A stretch of DNA of 64,000 bases from JAVVEG01 sp041751425. Lineage in GTDB: Bacteria; Pseudomonadota; Gammaproteobacteria; Pseudomonadales; Pseudohongiellaceae. The translations under genes and the position numbers were made by a program. Shown here piece by piece: positions 1 through 8,798 of this stretch (the stretch's first letter is position 1; each line of letters starts with the position of its first letter). The notes under the pieces are model-generated. The model ran no database searches. It was not told the DNA's origin and worked only from the letters and a program-made list of their open reading frames with translations. Where the stretch lies: NCBI GenBank assembly GCA_041751425.1, contig JBGSXL010000004.1, forward strand, positions 124,001-188,000, read 5' to 3'.

Positions 1-158
1 ATAACCTCTTTCACTTGCAATCCAAGCGCTGATTCGGCTTTTACTGCAGCACGCAACATATCCCCTGTTGAGATTTGCGGAATGCCGAACTTTGACGTAA
101 TAAAGTGGGCTTGAGTGCCTTTTCCAGCCCCTGGGGCCCCCAATAAAATTACTCGCAT
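1..158 (-). CDS. adk: adenylate kinase, N-terminal part (runs off window)
   Basis: Only the first 52 codons are in the window; the gene continues beyond base 1. Adenylate kinase interconverts ATP + AMP and 2 ADP in the cytoplasm. The visible N-terminus starts MRVILLGAPGAGKGTQ, containing the P-loop GAPGAGKGT, followed by the AMP-site region QISTGDMLRA that is diagnostic of the family. The ATG at 158-156 is preceded by AGGAG at a spacing of about 7 nt. The 113 bp between this start and the mazG stop is the only room for a separate promoter; I saw no clear one. Identity is secure because this motif pair is specific to Adk. Confidence 0.95.
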   Translation of the reverse strand, partial: MRVILLGAPGAGKGTQAHFITSKFGIPQISTGDMLRAAVKAESALGLQVKEV

Positions 159-271
159 AACTCGCTCCTAAGCGTTACTGACTTACATGGTTAAAACGTT
201 CTGATAGTTTTGTTGATGGCGCGACGAACATACACGAAACGCCGCTTACAGTACAGATGGCTTGAAAACAG

Positions 272-1141
272 CTATAAACCAGCCAGTTTTGCTTTATTCC
301 AGAAATTATCCAGCTCTTCCAGTTCAAAATCCTGCACTCTTTTGCCGCTTTCATTCGCACAGTGTTCTACAAACCGAAAACGTTGTTCAAAGCGCTGATT
401 AGCATCGCGCAATGCAGCTTCCGGTTCAACGCGCAGATGGCGTGCCAGATTGATGCAGGTGAAAAGGATATCTCCCAGCTCATGGCTGATTTGTTTTGTA
501 TCCCCTTCTGCTATCGCTTCATCGAGTTCTGCGCGCTCCTCATTCAATTTGACCAGCACCGCGCTCAATTCAGGCCAATCGAAACCAATGGAAGCAGCCC
601 GCTTCTGGAGCTTTTTGGCGCGCTCGATGGCGGGGAATGAGCGCGGTATGTCATCCAGGACGCTGACAAAAGAGCTCGCTTCGTCTGTACCGAAAGCTTT
701 GTTGGAACGTTCCTGGTTTTTAATTGCCTCCCAGTTGATCTCTACCTGCTCGGCGCTGATGCCAGCAGCCGGATTGTTGGCACCGAAATTGGCCACTGAC
801 GCACCCGGGAAAATATGCGGGTGGCGACGCAGCAATTTATCAGAGATTGTCCTCGCTACCGCTGCAAAATCGAATTGCGCCTGTTCGCTGGCAATCTGAG
901 CGTAGAAAACTACCTGAAACAGTAAATCACCCAGTTCATCCTGTAACTGTTCGCTGTCATTTCTGTCTACAGCATCAATTATTTCATACACCTCTTCCAG
1001 AGTATGCGAGGTAAGCGTTTTGAAAGTCTGTTTCCTGTCCCACGCACAGCCATAGCGTCTGTCTCGCAGTTTTGCCATGATATCCAGCAGTTGTTCTAAC
1101 GCGTGTGGCGCATCTTCTTTAGTTGAATGGTTCATCTTCAT
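272..1141 (-). CDS. mazG: nucleoside triphosphate pyrophosphohydrolase MazG
   Basis: 289 aa, slightly longer than the E. coli protein (263 aa). MazG hydrolyses (d)NTPs to NMP + PPi and in E. coli limits (p)ppGpp accumulation during starvation. Two tandem MazG folds are visible. The N-terminal one (about residues 25-125) has the metal-binding set EEVYEIIDA and ELGDLLFQVVFYA. The C-terminal one (about 165-285) has EERAELDEAI and ELGDILFTCINLARH, so both carry the ExxE...ExxD signature. The ATG at 1141 has AGAGGA five nucleotides upstream; a second ATG two codons later is the alternative. It lies 27 bp downstream of relA on the same strand, a pairing typical of gammaproteobacteria and consistent with joint control of the stringent response. 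It ends in TAG. Confidence 0.93.
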   Translation of the reverse strand: MKMNHSTKEDAPHALEQLLDIMAKLRDRRYGCAWDRKQTFKTLTSHTLEEVYEIIDAVDRNDSEQLQDELGDLLFQVVFYAQIASEQAQFDFAAVARTISDKLLRRHPHIFPGASVANFGANNPAAGISAEQVEINWEAIKNQERSNKAFGTDEASSFVSVLDDIPRSFPAIERAKKLQKRAASIGFDWPELSAVLVKLNEERAELDEAIAEGDTKQISHELGDILFTCINLARHLRVEPEAALRDANQRFEQRFRFVEHCANESGKRVQDFELEELDNFWNKAKLAGL

Positions 1142-1168
1142 CAGTTTCCTCTGCCGGCCTTGCGGTAA

Positions 1169-3439
1169 CTATCCAAATACAGATGTTATGCCTGGCTCAA
1201 TTCGTCGCGCCTGGACCACATTGTTCAGATTGTTAATTCGCTCGAGAACTTTGAGCAATAATGGGAAGGATGTTACTTCTATTTGTAATTGCATTTTGGC
1301 CATGCCGGATTCGCGATCCGTGCGTGTATTGACAGCCATGACCTCTATTTGCTCATTCGCCAGAATTGTTGTGATATCACGCAGCAGACCTGCACGATCC
1401 CAGGCCGTAACCAGGAATTCCACCGGGAATGTTACCTTTACGCCTTCCGCCCAGTTCACTTCGATCAGATTTTTACTGCCGGCATTCTGATAATCAAGTA
1501 CCAGCGGGCAAACCGCCTGATGAATGAACACCTGTTCTCCGCTTTCCATACAACCGATAATCGCATCCCCCGGAACAGGATTGCAGCATGCAGCTAGTTG
1601 CGTCAGCAAGCGCCCTGTGCCGCGCACAGAGCTTTGTTTCGCTGCATTGACCGGCTGAGGCTCCGCTATTGTTTGTTTGTCGCCTGGCGGGCTGTCAACC
1701 GGGCAAATTAGTAGGGATAGATCCTGCGCAGCGCTCAACACTTCATCCAGTTGAATAGCGCCGGTAGCTACAGAGACAAACAACGTTTTGGCGCTTTGAC
1801 AGCCCATGCGGCGAGCAAGAGCGCGATAATCTACATCTTTAACTCCCAGGCGCAGGAATTCACTATCCAGCAGAGCCTCGCCATAGACGATATTCTCTTC
1901 TTTACTTTGCCCTTTGAACCATTGCACGAGCTTTGCGCGCGCCCTTGGCGTATTGGCATAACCAAGTGAGTGTTTCAACCAGGCGCGACTTGGTGTGCTG
2001 CCCGCCCGCGAAAATATTTCGACACGATCTCCGGTTTGCAATTGATAATTCAGCGCCACGTATTTGCCGTTCACTTTCGCGCCACTGCACGAATGGCCAA
2101 GTTCTGTATGGACGTAATACGCAAAATCCAGTGGTGTCGCTCCCTGCATGATATCGACAACGTGTCCCTCTGGTGTAAACACATAAATGCGATCATGCAT
2201 GCTGGAATCTGAACGCAGTTGTTCCGCCAGACCACCCACCATACCCATCTCGTCATGCCACGCCAGAACCTGCCGCAACCAGGCTATCTTGTCGTCGTAA
2301 CTGTCTTTCTGAGCCGGATCAACCAATCCTTCTTTGTAGCGCCAGTGCGCACAGACGCCCAGTTCCGCATCTTCATCCATTGCGAAGGTGCGAATCTGAA
2401 TTTCGAATACCTTATTGTCCGGACCAATGACTGCTGTGTGCAACGATTGATAACCATTGTCCTTAGGGGTTGCTATATAGTCATCGAATTCATTGGGGAT
2501 AACGCGCCACAGGTTGTGCACGATACCGAGGGCTGCATAGCAATCGCGCACATCGGGAACCAGAATGCGCACCGCACGTATATCGAATATCTGCGAGAAA
2601 TCCAATTTCTTATTCTGCATTTTGCGCCAGATACTGTAGATGCTTTTCGCCCGCCCACTGACCTCTGCTTCTATATTTACTCTTGCTAACTGACGGCGTA
2701 ACTCCGCGCCAACCTGAGCGATAAATCTCTCACGGTCAACCCTGCGCTCGTCTATCAAACGAGCAATACGCTTATAACTGTCTTCCTGCAGGTAACGAAA
2801 GGATAGATCTTCAAGCTCCCACTTGATCTGGCCAATACCAAGCCGGTGGGCCAGTGGCGCATATATATCGAACACTTCCTGCGCAACGCGTTTGCGCTTT
2901 TCTTCGCTTGCGTGTTTCGCCGCTCGAATTGCGCAGGTTCTTTCGGCGAGTTTAATCAATGCAACACGCACATCATCAACCATCGCAAGCAGCATTTTAC
3001 GGACATTCTCGAGTTGTGCCCGGCTTTGTCCTAATACTCGCGTTTTACTGGTATCGGTTTCATTGATTGCTGCCATGCGCAGCACACCCTGCACAAGGCG
3101 TGCAACATCATCACCGAATTCCCGCTTGACCTTGTTCAGAGCCAGCCTGGATTCTCGCACGGGTCGGTAGAGAATTGCCGCGATTATCGCATCACAGTCC
3201 AAATGCAATTCCGCCAGAATTTCCGCCATCTCCAGCCCCATAGTGAAACTGCTGCGTGCGATAGTCCAATTACTGTTGCCAGCAATCACCGCCTGCTCCA
3301 ATTCCCACGCCAGCGCAAAAGCCCTCTCAATATCCGCATGCCTTTGTAAAGCCGCGTTGGACTCCAGACTTTGCAACCATTCGGCAAATTCCACACTGCC
3401 ATCGTCCTTGACTACATATTTCTGCCGTACCTGTACCAT
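1169..3439 (-). CDS. relA: GTP pyrophosphokinase RelA, (p)ppGpp synthetase I
   Basis: 756 aa. RelA makes (p)ppGpp from ATP and GDP/GTP on ribosomes carrying uncharged tRNA. Domains in order: a degenerate HD hydrolase region (about 25-170) in which the HDxxED motif is replaced by ILYRPVRE, so hydrolysis is not expected; the synthetase domain with FDIRAVRILV and NEFDDYIATPKDNGYQSLH (about 270-370), which has the acidic ExDD form of monofunctional RelA rather than the RxKD of Rel/SpoT; a TGS domain beginning DRIYVFTPEGHVVDI (about 425-485); a zinc-finger/helical region with AACCNPVPGD; and a C-terminal ACT domain (about 675-750). The reading frame is open for 45 more codons upstream, but family alignment favours the ATG at 3439 (MVQVRQKY), which lies 38 bp past the rlmD stop. 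Confidence 0.96.
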   Translation of the reverse strand: MVQVRQKYVVKDDGSVEFAEWLQSLESNAALQRHADIERAFALAWELEQAVIAGNSNWTIARSSFTMGLEMAEILAELHLDCDAIIAAILYRPVRESRLALNKVKREFGDDVARLVQGVLRMAAINETDTSKTRVLGQSRAQLENVRKMLLAMVDDVRVALIKLAERTCAIRAAKHASEEKRKRVAQEVFDIYAPLAHRLGIGQIKWELEDLSFRYLQEDSYKRIARLIDERRVDRERFIAQVGAELRRQLARVNIEAEVSGRAKSIYSIWRKMQNKKLDFSQIFDIRAVRILVPDVRDCYAALGIVHNLWRVIPNEFDDYIATPKDNGYQSLHTAVIGPDNKVFEIQIRTFAMDEDAELGVCAHWRYKEGLVDPAQKDSYDDKIAWLRQVLAWHDEMGMVGGLAEQLRSDSSMHDRIYVFTPEGHVVDIMQGATPLDFAYYVHTELGHSCSGAKVNGKYVALNYQLQTGDRVEIFSRAGSTPSRAWLKHSLGYANTPRARAKLVQWFKGQSKEENIVYGEALLDSEFLRLGVKDVDYRALARRMGCQSAKTLFVSVATGAIQLDEVLSAAQDLSLLICPVDSPPGDKQTIAEPQPVNAAKQSSVRGTGRLLTQLAACCNPVPGDAIIGCMESGEQVFIHQAVCPLVLDYQNAGSKNLIEVNWAEGVKVTFPVEFLVTAWDRAGLLRDITTILANEQIEVMAVNTRTDRESGMAKMQLQIEVTSFPLLLKVLERINNLNNVVQARRIEPGITSVFG

Positions 3440-3476
3440 AATTTTTCCGGTGCTCTGCTCTTTGAGCTTGATAATG

Positions 3477-4901
3477 TCATAGCAACTGACTGGTCGGCTT
3501 GCGCTTCTTTTTAACTTTGACGAACTCTGCAATCGATTCCACGTGACTGGTTTGTGGGAACATATCCATGACACCTGCCTTGTTCAAACGATAGCCCAGA
3601 TTGATCAATTCAGCTGTATCACGCGCAAGAGTTGCCGGGTTACAGGAGATATATACTATTTTTTCTGCGCTGAATTCCACCAGACGCGGAATTATCTCCA
3701 ACGCACCAGAGCGTGGTGGATCCAGAAGTATTTTGTTGTAGCGAGGTTGTGCCCAGGTTTTAGTATCAAAATCGACAGTCAGATCAGCGGCATAGAATTG
3801 CACGTTGTCCACATTGTTCAATGTGGCATTCTCGGCTCCGCGCAAGACCATCTCCTGACTGCCTTCCACACCTGTTACAGACGCGCACTGCCTGGCCATT
3901 GGCAAGGTGAAATTACCCAGCCCACAAAACAGGTCAAGCACCGTGTCCTCCGGTTGCAGATCGAGCAACTGCAATGCTGCAGAAATCATTTTTCTATTGA
4001 TAGCAGCATTTACCTGGGTGAAATCCGTGGGGTGAAATGCCATCTTCAGATCATATTCAGGCAAGTAGTAATACAGGCGCTGATTGTCATCCAATGGCCA
4101 GATCTTATGGACGCTATCCGGTCCTTTGGGTTGCAGATAAAGTTCCAACTGGTGATTCTGCGCGAATAGCAGCAGTTGTTTTTCATCGCTTTCTACCAGC
4201 GGTTCCAGGTGGCGTACGATCAATGCAACCTGACAGACTCCCGGAGCAGTTTCGGCAAACTCATCTGCGCCCAGTGAACCTGGTCCGGTTTCGCCGACAG
4301 CGACTTCAATTTGCGGAATGCTCGCCTTGCCTTCCAGGTTCGTTAATAGTTCCCGCAAGGGTGTTATTAAAACTGAAACATCCTTTTCCAGTACGGGACA
4401 ATCAAGCATGTCCGCTATAAAGGAGCTGTTCTTCTCGCGAAAACCAACCAGTGTTGTTTCTTTTTTGTGAACATAACGTACCGCTAAACGAGCTTTGCGG
4501 CGATAGGAGTATCCGGCAGCTAATAAAGGAGGCAGGACTTCATAATCGTTGACCTTGGCAGCGTGTTGCAGCTGATCCAGTAATGTATGCTGTTTCAACG
4601 CGATCTGAGCAGCAGCGTCCAGATGCTGCAGTGAGCAACCACCGCAAATTTCTGCCCAGCGACAACGTGGTTCACGCCTGTCTGTTGACGCCTGCAAAAC
4701 CGATTCCAGCTTCAGCTCATCGTATTGCGAACGCCTGCCCGTAAATAAAGCCAACACCCGCTCACCGGCAAGTGCACCTGTGACAAACGCGATTTTGCCA
4801 TCGATATAGGCGATGCCACGGCCATCATGACTCAATCTTTCAATTTGCAGCTCAACTGCGTCTACTGGCAATTTCTGACGCCGATGTCGGGATTTACTCA
4901 T
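3477..4901 (-). CDS. rlmD: 23S rRNA (uracil(1939)-C(5))-methyltransferase RlmD
   Basis: 474 aa. RlmD (RumA) makes m5U1939 in 23S rRNA using SAM. An N-terminal TRAM domain (about 10-65, ELQIERLSHDGRGIAYIDGK) is followed by the [4Fe-4S] cysteines CRWAEICGGC and a distal Cys in DMLDCPVL. The Rossmann methyltransferase part contains DLFCGLGNFTLPMA (SAM binding), LLDPPRSGA and the catalytic-cysteine motif YISCNPATLARD. The C-terminus is strongly basic (KVKKKRKPTSQ), typical of the family. It starts at an ATG at 4901 with only a weak upstream purine stretch. The gene order cysM-rlmD-relA-mazG on one strand matches Pseudomonas, so it is probably cotranscribed. Confidence 0.94.
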   Translation of the reverse strand: MSKSRHRRQKLPVDAVELQIERLSHDGRGIAYIDGKIAFVTGALAGERVLALFTGRRSQYDELKLESVLQASTDRREPRCRWAEICGGCSLQHLDAAAQIALKQHTLLDQLQHAAKVNDYEVLPPLLAAGYSYRRKARLAVRYVHKKETTLVGFREKNSSFIADMLDCPVLEKDVSVLITPLRELLTNLEGKASIPQIEVAVGETGPGSLGADEFAETAPGVCQVALIVRHLEPLVESDEKQLLLFAQNHQLELYLQPKGPDSVHKIWPLDDNQRLYYYLPEYDLKMAFHPTDFTQVNAAINRKMISAALQLLDLQPEDTVLDLFCGLGNFTLPMARQCASVTGVEGSQEMVLRGAENATLNNVDNVQFYAADLTVDFDTKTWAQPRYNKILLDPPRSGALEIIPRLVEFSAEKIVYISCNPATLARDTAELINLGYRLNKAGVMDMFPQTSHVESIAEFVKVKKKRKPTSQLL

Positions 4902-4977
4902 AAGTGATTCGCTTGCCGATGAAATGGCGCTGCAGGTTTACGTAAAGTCACTGCTGTGAGATTCAGAGATAGTGGGC

Positions 4978-5931
4978 TCAAGCAAAAACGCCTGTTGATA
5001 AGTAACGGTCGCCACGGTCGCACACAATGGCGACAATAATCGCTTTGCTCACCTGTTGACTCAATTGCAGGGCACCAAATACAGAGCCGCCTGAGGAGAC
5101 ACCGCAGAAAATACCCTCTTCGCGTGCCAGCGCCCGCATGGTTTTCTCCGCGTCAGTTTGTGCCACATCGATAATCCGATCTACGCGACTGGCATCAAAT
5201 ATTTTGGGTAAATATGCTTCTGGCCAACGACGAATACCTGGAATGCGCGAGCCTTCCTGGGGCTGCAATCCAACTATCTGTACTGCTGGATTTTTTTCTT
5301 TCAGATAGCGTGACACACCCATGATGGTGCCAGTAGTCCCCATCGACGCGACAAAGTGTGTAATGGTTCCTTTAGTATCCCGCCAGATCTCGGGGCCGGT
5401 ATGTAGATAATGAGCACCGGGATTATCCTGATTAGCAAACTGATCCAGCACTTTTCCTTTGCCTTCTGCACCCATTTTTTCCGCCAGATCGCGCGCACCT
5501 TCCATGCCCTCTTTTTCGCTGACCAGAATCAGTTGCGCGCCGTATGCCGTCATTGAAGATTTTCTCTCCTCCGACATGTTCTCCGGCATTATCAGGATCA
5601 ATTGGTAGCCTTTGACTGCGCATACCATGGCCAACGCGATACCGGTATTACCACTGGTCGCTTCAATCAATGTATCACCTGGTTTTATATCGCTACGCAA
5701 CTCCGCCTGTTGAATCATGTTTAAAGCAGGCCTGTCTTTTACAGACCCAGCAGGATTATTGCCTTCCAATTTAACGAGAATGGTATTGCTGGTTTTGCCC
5801 GGCAGGCGCTGCAAGCGGATTAAAGGCGTATCACCCACCTGATTTTCGATGCTTGGATAAGTACTTTCATTTGCGCGCGTTGATTCCACAAAAGTCGAAT
5901 CTGCATCAGATGGCGGGTTGAGATGGGACAT
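4978..5931 (-). CDS. cysM: cysteine synthase B (O-acetylserine sulfhydrylase)
   Basis: 317 aa from the ATG at 5931; a GTG four codons upstream at 5943 is an alternative. CysM is a PLP enzyme forming cysteine from O-acetylserine with sulfide or thiosulfate. The PLP lysine lies in NNPAGSVKDRPAL, the asparagine loop in EATSGNTGIA, the phosphate-binding glycines in SMGTTGTIMG, and FCGVSSGGSV closes the site. The sequence tracks CysM of pseudomonads, including the GIRRWP...YLPKIFD segment that separates CysM from CysK. The N-terminus carries roughly 25 extra, poorly conserved residues before SIENQVGDTPLIRL, and the C-terminus stops right after RYLSTGVFA. If either start is wrong, a shorter protein beginning near the conserved region remains possible. 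Confidence 0.93.
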   Translation of the reverse strand: MSHLNPPSDADSTFVESTRANESTYPSIENQVGDTPLIRLQRLPGKTSNTILVKLEGNNPAGSVKDRPALNMIQQAELRSDIKPGDTLIEATSGNTGIALAMVCAVKGYQLILIMPENMSEERKSSMTAYGAQLILVSEKEGMEGARDLAEKMGAEGKGKVLDQFANQDNPGAHYLHTGPEIWRDTKGTITHFVASMGTTGTIMGVSRYLKEKNPAVQIVGLQPQEGSRIPGIRRWPEAYLPKIFDASRVDRIIDVAQTDAEKTMRALAREEGIFCGVSSGGSVFGALQLSQQVSKAIIVAIVCDRGDRYLSTGVFA

Positions 5932-5964
5932 GAGACTGCTCACTAGTGAAAAAGGTGAGCAATT

Positions 5965-6768
5965 TTACCCTGAATCGGAGTTGGCTGAAAGCGACTTGGT
6001 TGCTAGCGACTTTGTTGAGAGCGACTTTGTTGAGAGCGACATGGGTAGGAAGAGGCGGCGACTGGATAAAGGCTTGTCACCAAGATGAACCTGCAGTGCA
6101 AGCCGCAGCAAGCGCTTGGCGGCGTTCGCTGTGGCTCTGTTCTCGAATTGATATTCACGCAATGCTATCAGCTCATGGCCGTTGAACACGCCGGCATTGC
6201 CCGCAGATTGCACGGAATTACCTGCCGGTGTTGGTTGCAGGCGTTGAAAGCCGATCTCTGGCAAAAATTGATACTGAGCTTCCGCCTGAATCGGTTCCTC
6301 AGTGTCACATTCGTATAGCAGGTTCAAGGCATACCCCAGCTCGCGCAGCAGTTCCACTTCAAACTGACGCAACACACTGGCAATATCCCCATCTCCGTGC
6401 AAACGCATCAGGCATTTCTGATAACTCTGATACAAAGGGGTATGCGATTCATGAAATTGCAGAAGTCGGGTAAGCAACTCGTTCATATACAGACCGCTGA
6501 ACAGACGCATACCATTCAATGACAGTGAGGCGACGCTACATTCCACTGCGTTCAGAGTCTTCACTTCACCACGACCACTGAGTGTTATCAGCAATGGCTG
6601 AAACGGTTGCAGTTGCGATCGGGTTTTCGAGCCTGCACGCCTGGCACCTCTGGCCACTGCGCGAACACGGCCATAATCCAGGCAAAAGAAATCAACCAAC
6701 AGACTGGTGTTTTGGAAAGCCTGTGAGTGCAACACATAGGCAGGTTGAAGATCAATGCGGTTTGTCAT
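5965..6768 (-). CDS. recO: DNA repair protein RecO
   Basis: 267 aa. RecO helps RecR load RecA onto SSB-coated single-stranded DNA in gap repair. The N-terminal OB fold is seen as AYVLHSQAFQNTSLLVDFFC...GRVRAVARGARR (1-80), followed by the helical domain with LTRLLQFHESHTPLYQSY and FEVELLRELGYALNL. Like many proteobacterial RecO proteins it lacks an obvious zinc-cysteine cluster. Its last ~25 residues are a serine/lysine-rich pentapeptide repeat (LSTKS units) encoded by a 15-bp tandem repeat and probably have no family function. It sits 22 bp after era, as in the rnc-era-recO operon. The pdxJ gene that often follows recO is absent; cysM comes next. Confidence 0.92.
   Translation of the reverse strand: MTNRIDLQPAYVLHSQAFQNTSLLVDFFCLDYGRVRAVARGARRAGSKTRSQLQPFQPLLITLSGRGEVKTLNAVECSVASLSLNGMRLFSGLYMNELLTRLLQFHESHTPLYQSYQKCLMRLHGDGDIASVLRQFEVELLRELGYALNLLYECDTEEPIQAEAQYQFLPEIGFQRLQPTPAGNSVQSAGNAGVFNGHELIALREYQFENRATANAAKRLLRLALQVHLGDKPLSSRRLFLPMSLSTKSLSTKSLATKSLSANSDSG
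5986..6045 (-). repeat. 15-bp tandem repeat, four units, in the recO 3' end
   Basis: Four contiguous 15-bp units (5986-6000, 6001-6015, 6016-6030, 6031-6045) share the core GCGACTT; the middle two differ at only two or three positions. Because the unit is a multiple of three, it is read through in recO as a repeated LSTKS-like pentapeptide just before the stop codon. Confidence 0.85.
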
Positions 6769-6790
6769 TCAGGCAGCGCTCCCAAACGAG

Positions 6791-7705
6791 CTAATCTTCT
6801 TTGTATCCCAGACTTTGCAGCGCGCGTTCATCATCGGCCCATCCGGATTTCACTTTAACCCAAAGATTCAACATCACTTTAGTATCGAATGCCTTTTCCA
6901 TATCCATACGGGCGGCCGAGCCGATGAGTTTCAGACGCTCACCCAGTTTGCCAATGATAATCTGTTTTTGACTTTCTTTATCAATCAGAATCAATCCGTG
7001 AATATGGAGAATAAGCCCTTGCTGGGTAAATTTCTCTATCTCCACTGTGACTTCGTAGGGCAGTTCATCACCGAGCTGACGGGTAATTTTTTCGCGTATC
7101 AGTTCTGCCGCCAGAAAACGTGAGCTCCGGTCAGTAATCTGGTCTTCAGGATAAAGGAACTCACCAAAGGGCAGATATTTTTCAACGCTTTTTTCCAGAG
7201 CATCCAGATTGTGACCACCTAAAGCCGATAATGGAATAATTTCGGCGAACTCGCGCTTATGTGAAAGGCGCTCTATATGCGGCAGCAACTTGCCTTTATT
7301 CTCCAGTAAATCGCACTTGTTGATGACCAGAAGCACTGGCACTTTGATGTGCGACAGCGCCTGCAGAACCATTTCATCTTCATCATTGAATACCAGACGT
7401 TCCACCAGAAAAAGAACGGCGTCAACATCAGCAAGTACCGATGTCACCGTTTCATTCATTATTTTATTCAGTGTTTTTCTACCGGCTTTGTGCAAGCCTG
7501 GGGTATCTACAAAAATAAACTGTGTGTTCTGCAGGGTTTTTATACCATGCACGCGATGACGAGTGGTCTGTGGTTTCCGTGAAGTAATGCTTATTTTCTG
7601 TTCCAGCAAATGATTGAGCAACGTTGATTTGCCGACATTGGGGCGCCCGACAATAGCCACAAATCCGCAACGGCGTTCCGGGTTATCCGCTTTCGCATCA
7701 TTCAC
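6791..7705 (-). CDS. era: GTPase Era, 16S rRNA maturation factor
   Basis: 304 aa. Era binds the 3' end of 16S rRNA and assists 30S assembly. The GTPase domain shows GRPNVGKST (G1), the switch region with ITSRKPQTTRHR, DTPGL (G3) and NKCD (G4). The C-terminal KH domain has VEIEKFTQQG and the RNA-contact segment IIGKLGERLKLIG. The start is a GTG at 7705 whose GTGA overlaps the end of rnc by 8 bp; no in-frame ATG lies nearby, so translational coupling to rnc is likely. It ends in TAG. Confidence 0.95.
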   Translation of the reverse strand: MNDAKADNPERRCGFVAIVGRPNVGKSTLLNHLLEQKISITSRKPQTTRHRVHGIKTLQNTQFIFVDTPGLHKAGRKTLNKIMNETVTSVLADVDAVLFLVERLVFNDEDEMVLQALSHIKVPVLLVINKCDLLENKGKLLPHIERLSHKREFAEIIPLSALGGHNLDALEKSVEKYLPFGEFLYPEDQITDRSSRFLAAELIREKITRQLGDELPYEVTVEIEKFTQQGLILHIHGLILIDKESQKQIIIGKLGERLKLIGSAARMDMEKAFDTKVMLNLWVKVKSGWADDERALQSLGYKED

Positions 7706-8399
7706 TTTTATGTTGCTCCAGCAACGCTAGCGCAGACTGCGCTGCTTCCTGTTCGGCAAGACGTCTGTTTTTTCCCTGACCCTGTGTAGTCAGATCCTGT
7801 GTAGCCTGGCCACGCAGTTTCACTTTACAACTTACTACGAAGATCTGATTATGCGCTTCACCATTAATGTCCGTAACCTTGTAAACAGGCACATCTTTGC
7901 CCAGCGCCTGCAGATACTCCTGCAAACGGGTTTTGGCATCTTTATGAACTTCAGGCACCGACATATCCGGCATATAGGGTGCAAGCAAGCCCCGAAGTAT
8001 CTGTCTGCATGCAGGAATGCCGGCATCCAGATACACGGCCCCTATCAACGCCTCAATAGCATCAGCCAGAATTGAAACTCTTTGTCTGCCGCCACTCTTC
8101 AGTTCACCTGGCCCCAGCGACAACAGTTCCCCCATTTCAAGCGTACGCGCAATGTCAGCGAGTGTATCTTTATTTATCAGCGCAGAGCGCATACGGGTCA
8201 GGTCACCCTCTGAAGCATCTGGAAACGCTGCATACAAAGATTCAGCCACGAGAAAACCCAATATAGAGTCACCCAGAAATTCCAGCCTTTGATTATTATT
8301 GCGGTGGGCGCTACTGTGCGTCAGAGCGAGCTGCGCCAGAGTCTTGTTTTGAAACTGATAAGCAATCCTGCCCTCCAGCTTCGCGACAGGAGTTTTCAT
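7698..8399 (-). CDS. rnc: ribonuclease III
   Basis: 233 aa, of standard length. RNase III cleaves double-stranded RNA in rRNA precursors and mRNAs. The catalytic signature RLEFLGDSILGFLVAE lies around residues 39-54, with the second acidic cluster ADAIEALIGAVYLD near 115. A double-stranded RNA-binding domain occupies about 155-230 (AKTRLQEYLQ...GQGKNRRLAEQEAAQSAL). The ATG at 8399 follows the stop of the DUF4845 gene with no gap, and the 3' end overlaps era, so the block is a tightly coupled operon. Confidence 0.95.
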   Translation of the reverse strand: MKTPVAKLEGRIAYQFQNKTLAQLALTHSSAHRNNNQRLEFLGDSILGFLVAESLYAAFPDASEGDLTRMRSALINKDTLADIARTLEMGELLSLGPGELKSGGRQRVSILADAIEALIGAVYLDAGIPACRQILRGLLAPYMPDMSVPEVHKDAKTRLQEYLQALGKDVPVYKVTDINGEAHNQIFVVSCKVKLRGQATQDLTTQGQGKNRRLAEQEAAQSALALLEQHKSE

Positions 8400-8777
8400 T
8401 TACTCAAACTTGTCATCAAAACTGATGACTACGTCAATGTTGGAAAAAAGAGGAATGCGTCTTTCATACACGATACTGATTTCGGTGCGGTTTTCTAAAC
8501 GCGTAGAAGTTACGGCATCGATATCGAAGTCACGAATATTATTTACCCGTAAACTATTGCCAATCTCCTGACGTATTTCAGTCTGCGTCATATCTGCTGC
8601 TCTGCCACTATCGACCAAAGTTTCCGCGACACCGGCAACCACGTTGTGATCTAAATAAGCTGGTATGACTTTCAGCCCTATTGATACAAAAGCGGAAATC
8701 ATCAACAGGACTACGACAACGCCAAACACCGAGGCGCCTTTCTGATAACGTCCAGCTGTCAAGATAGTTTGTTTCAT
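8400..8777 (-). CDS. DUF4845 single-pass membrane protein
   Basis: About 125 aa from the ATG at 8777; an ATG at 8786 is also possible and the Shine-Dalgarno does not decide. One hydrophobic segment near the N-terminus (ASVFGVVVVLLMISAFVSIG) resembles a pilin-like or signal-anchor helix, and the remaining ~90 residues would be periplasmic. The family has no assigned function and is normally encoded between lepB and rnc in Pseudomonas and relatives, exactly as here. It abuts the rnc start directly. The position next to signal peptidase suggests an envelope role, but that is inference. Confidence 0.8.
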   Translation of the reverse strand: MKQTILTAGRYQKGASVFGVVVVLLMISAFVSIGLKVIPAYLDHNVVAGVAETLVDSGRAADMTQTEIRQEIGNSLRVNNIRDFDIDAVTSTRLENRTEISIVYERRIPLFSNIDVVISFDDKFE

Positions 8778-8798
8778 ATTAACCATCACTTCAGTTGC

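Noticed and set aside
3543..4169. 208-codon open frame on the plus strand
   Set aside because: Antisense to rlmD, with no ribosome site or recognisable domain.
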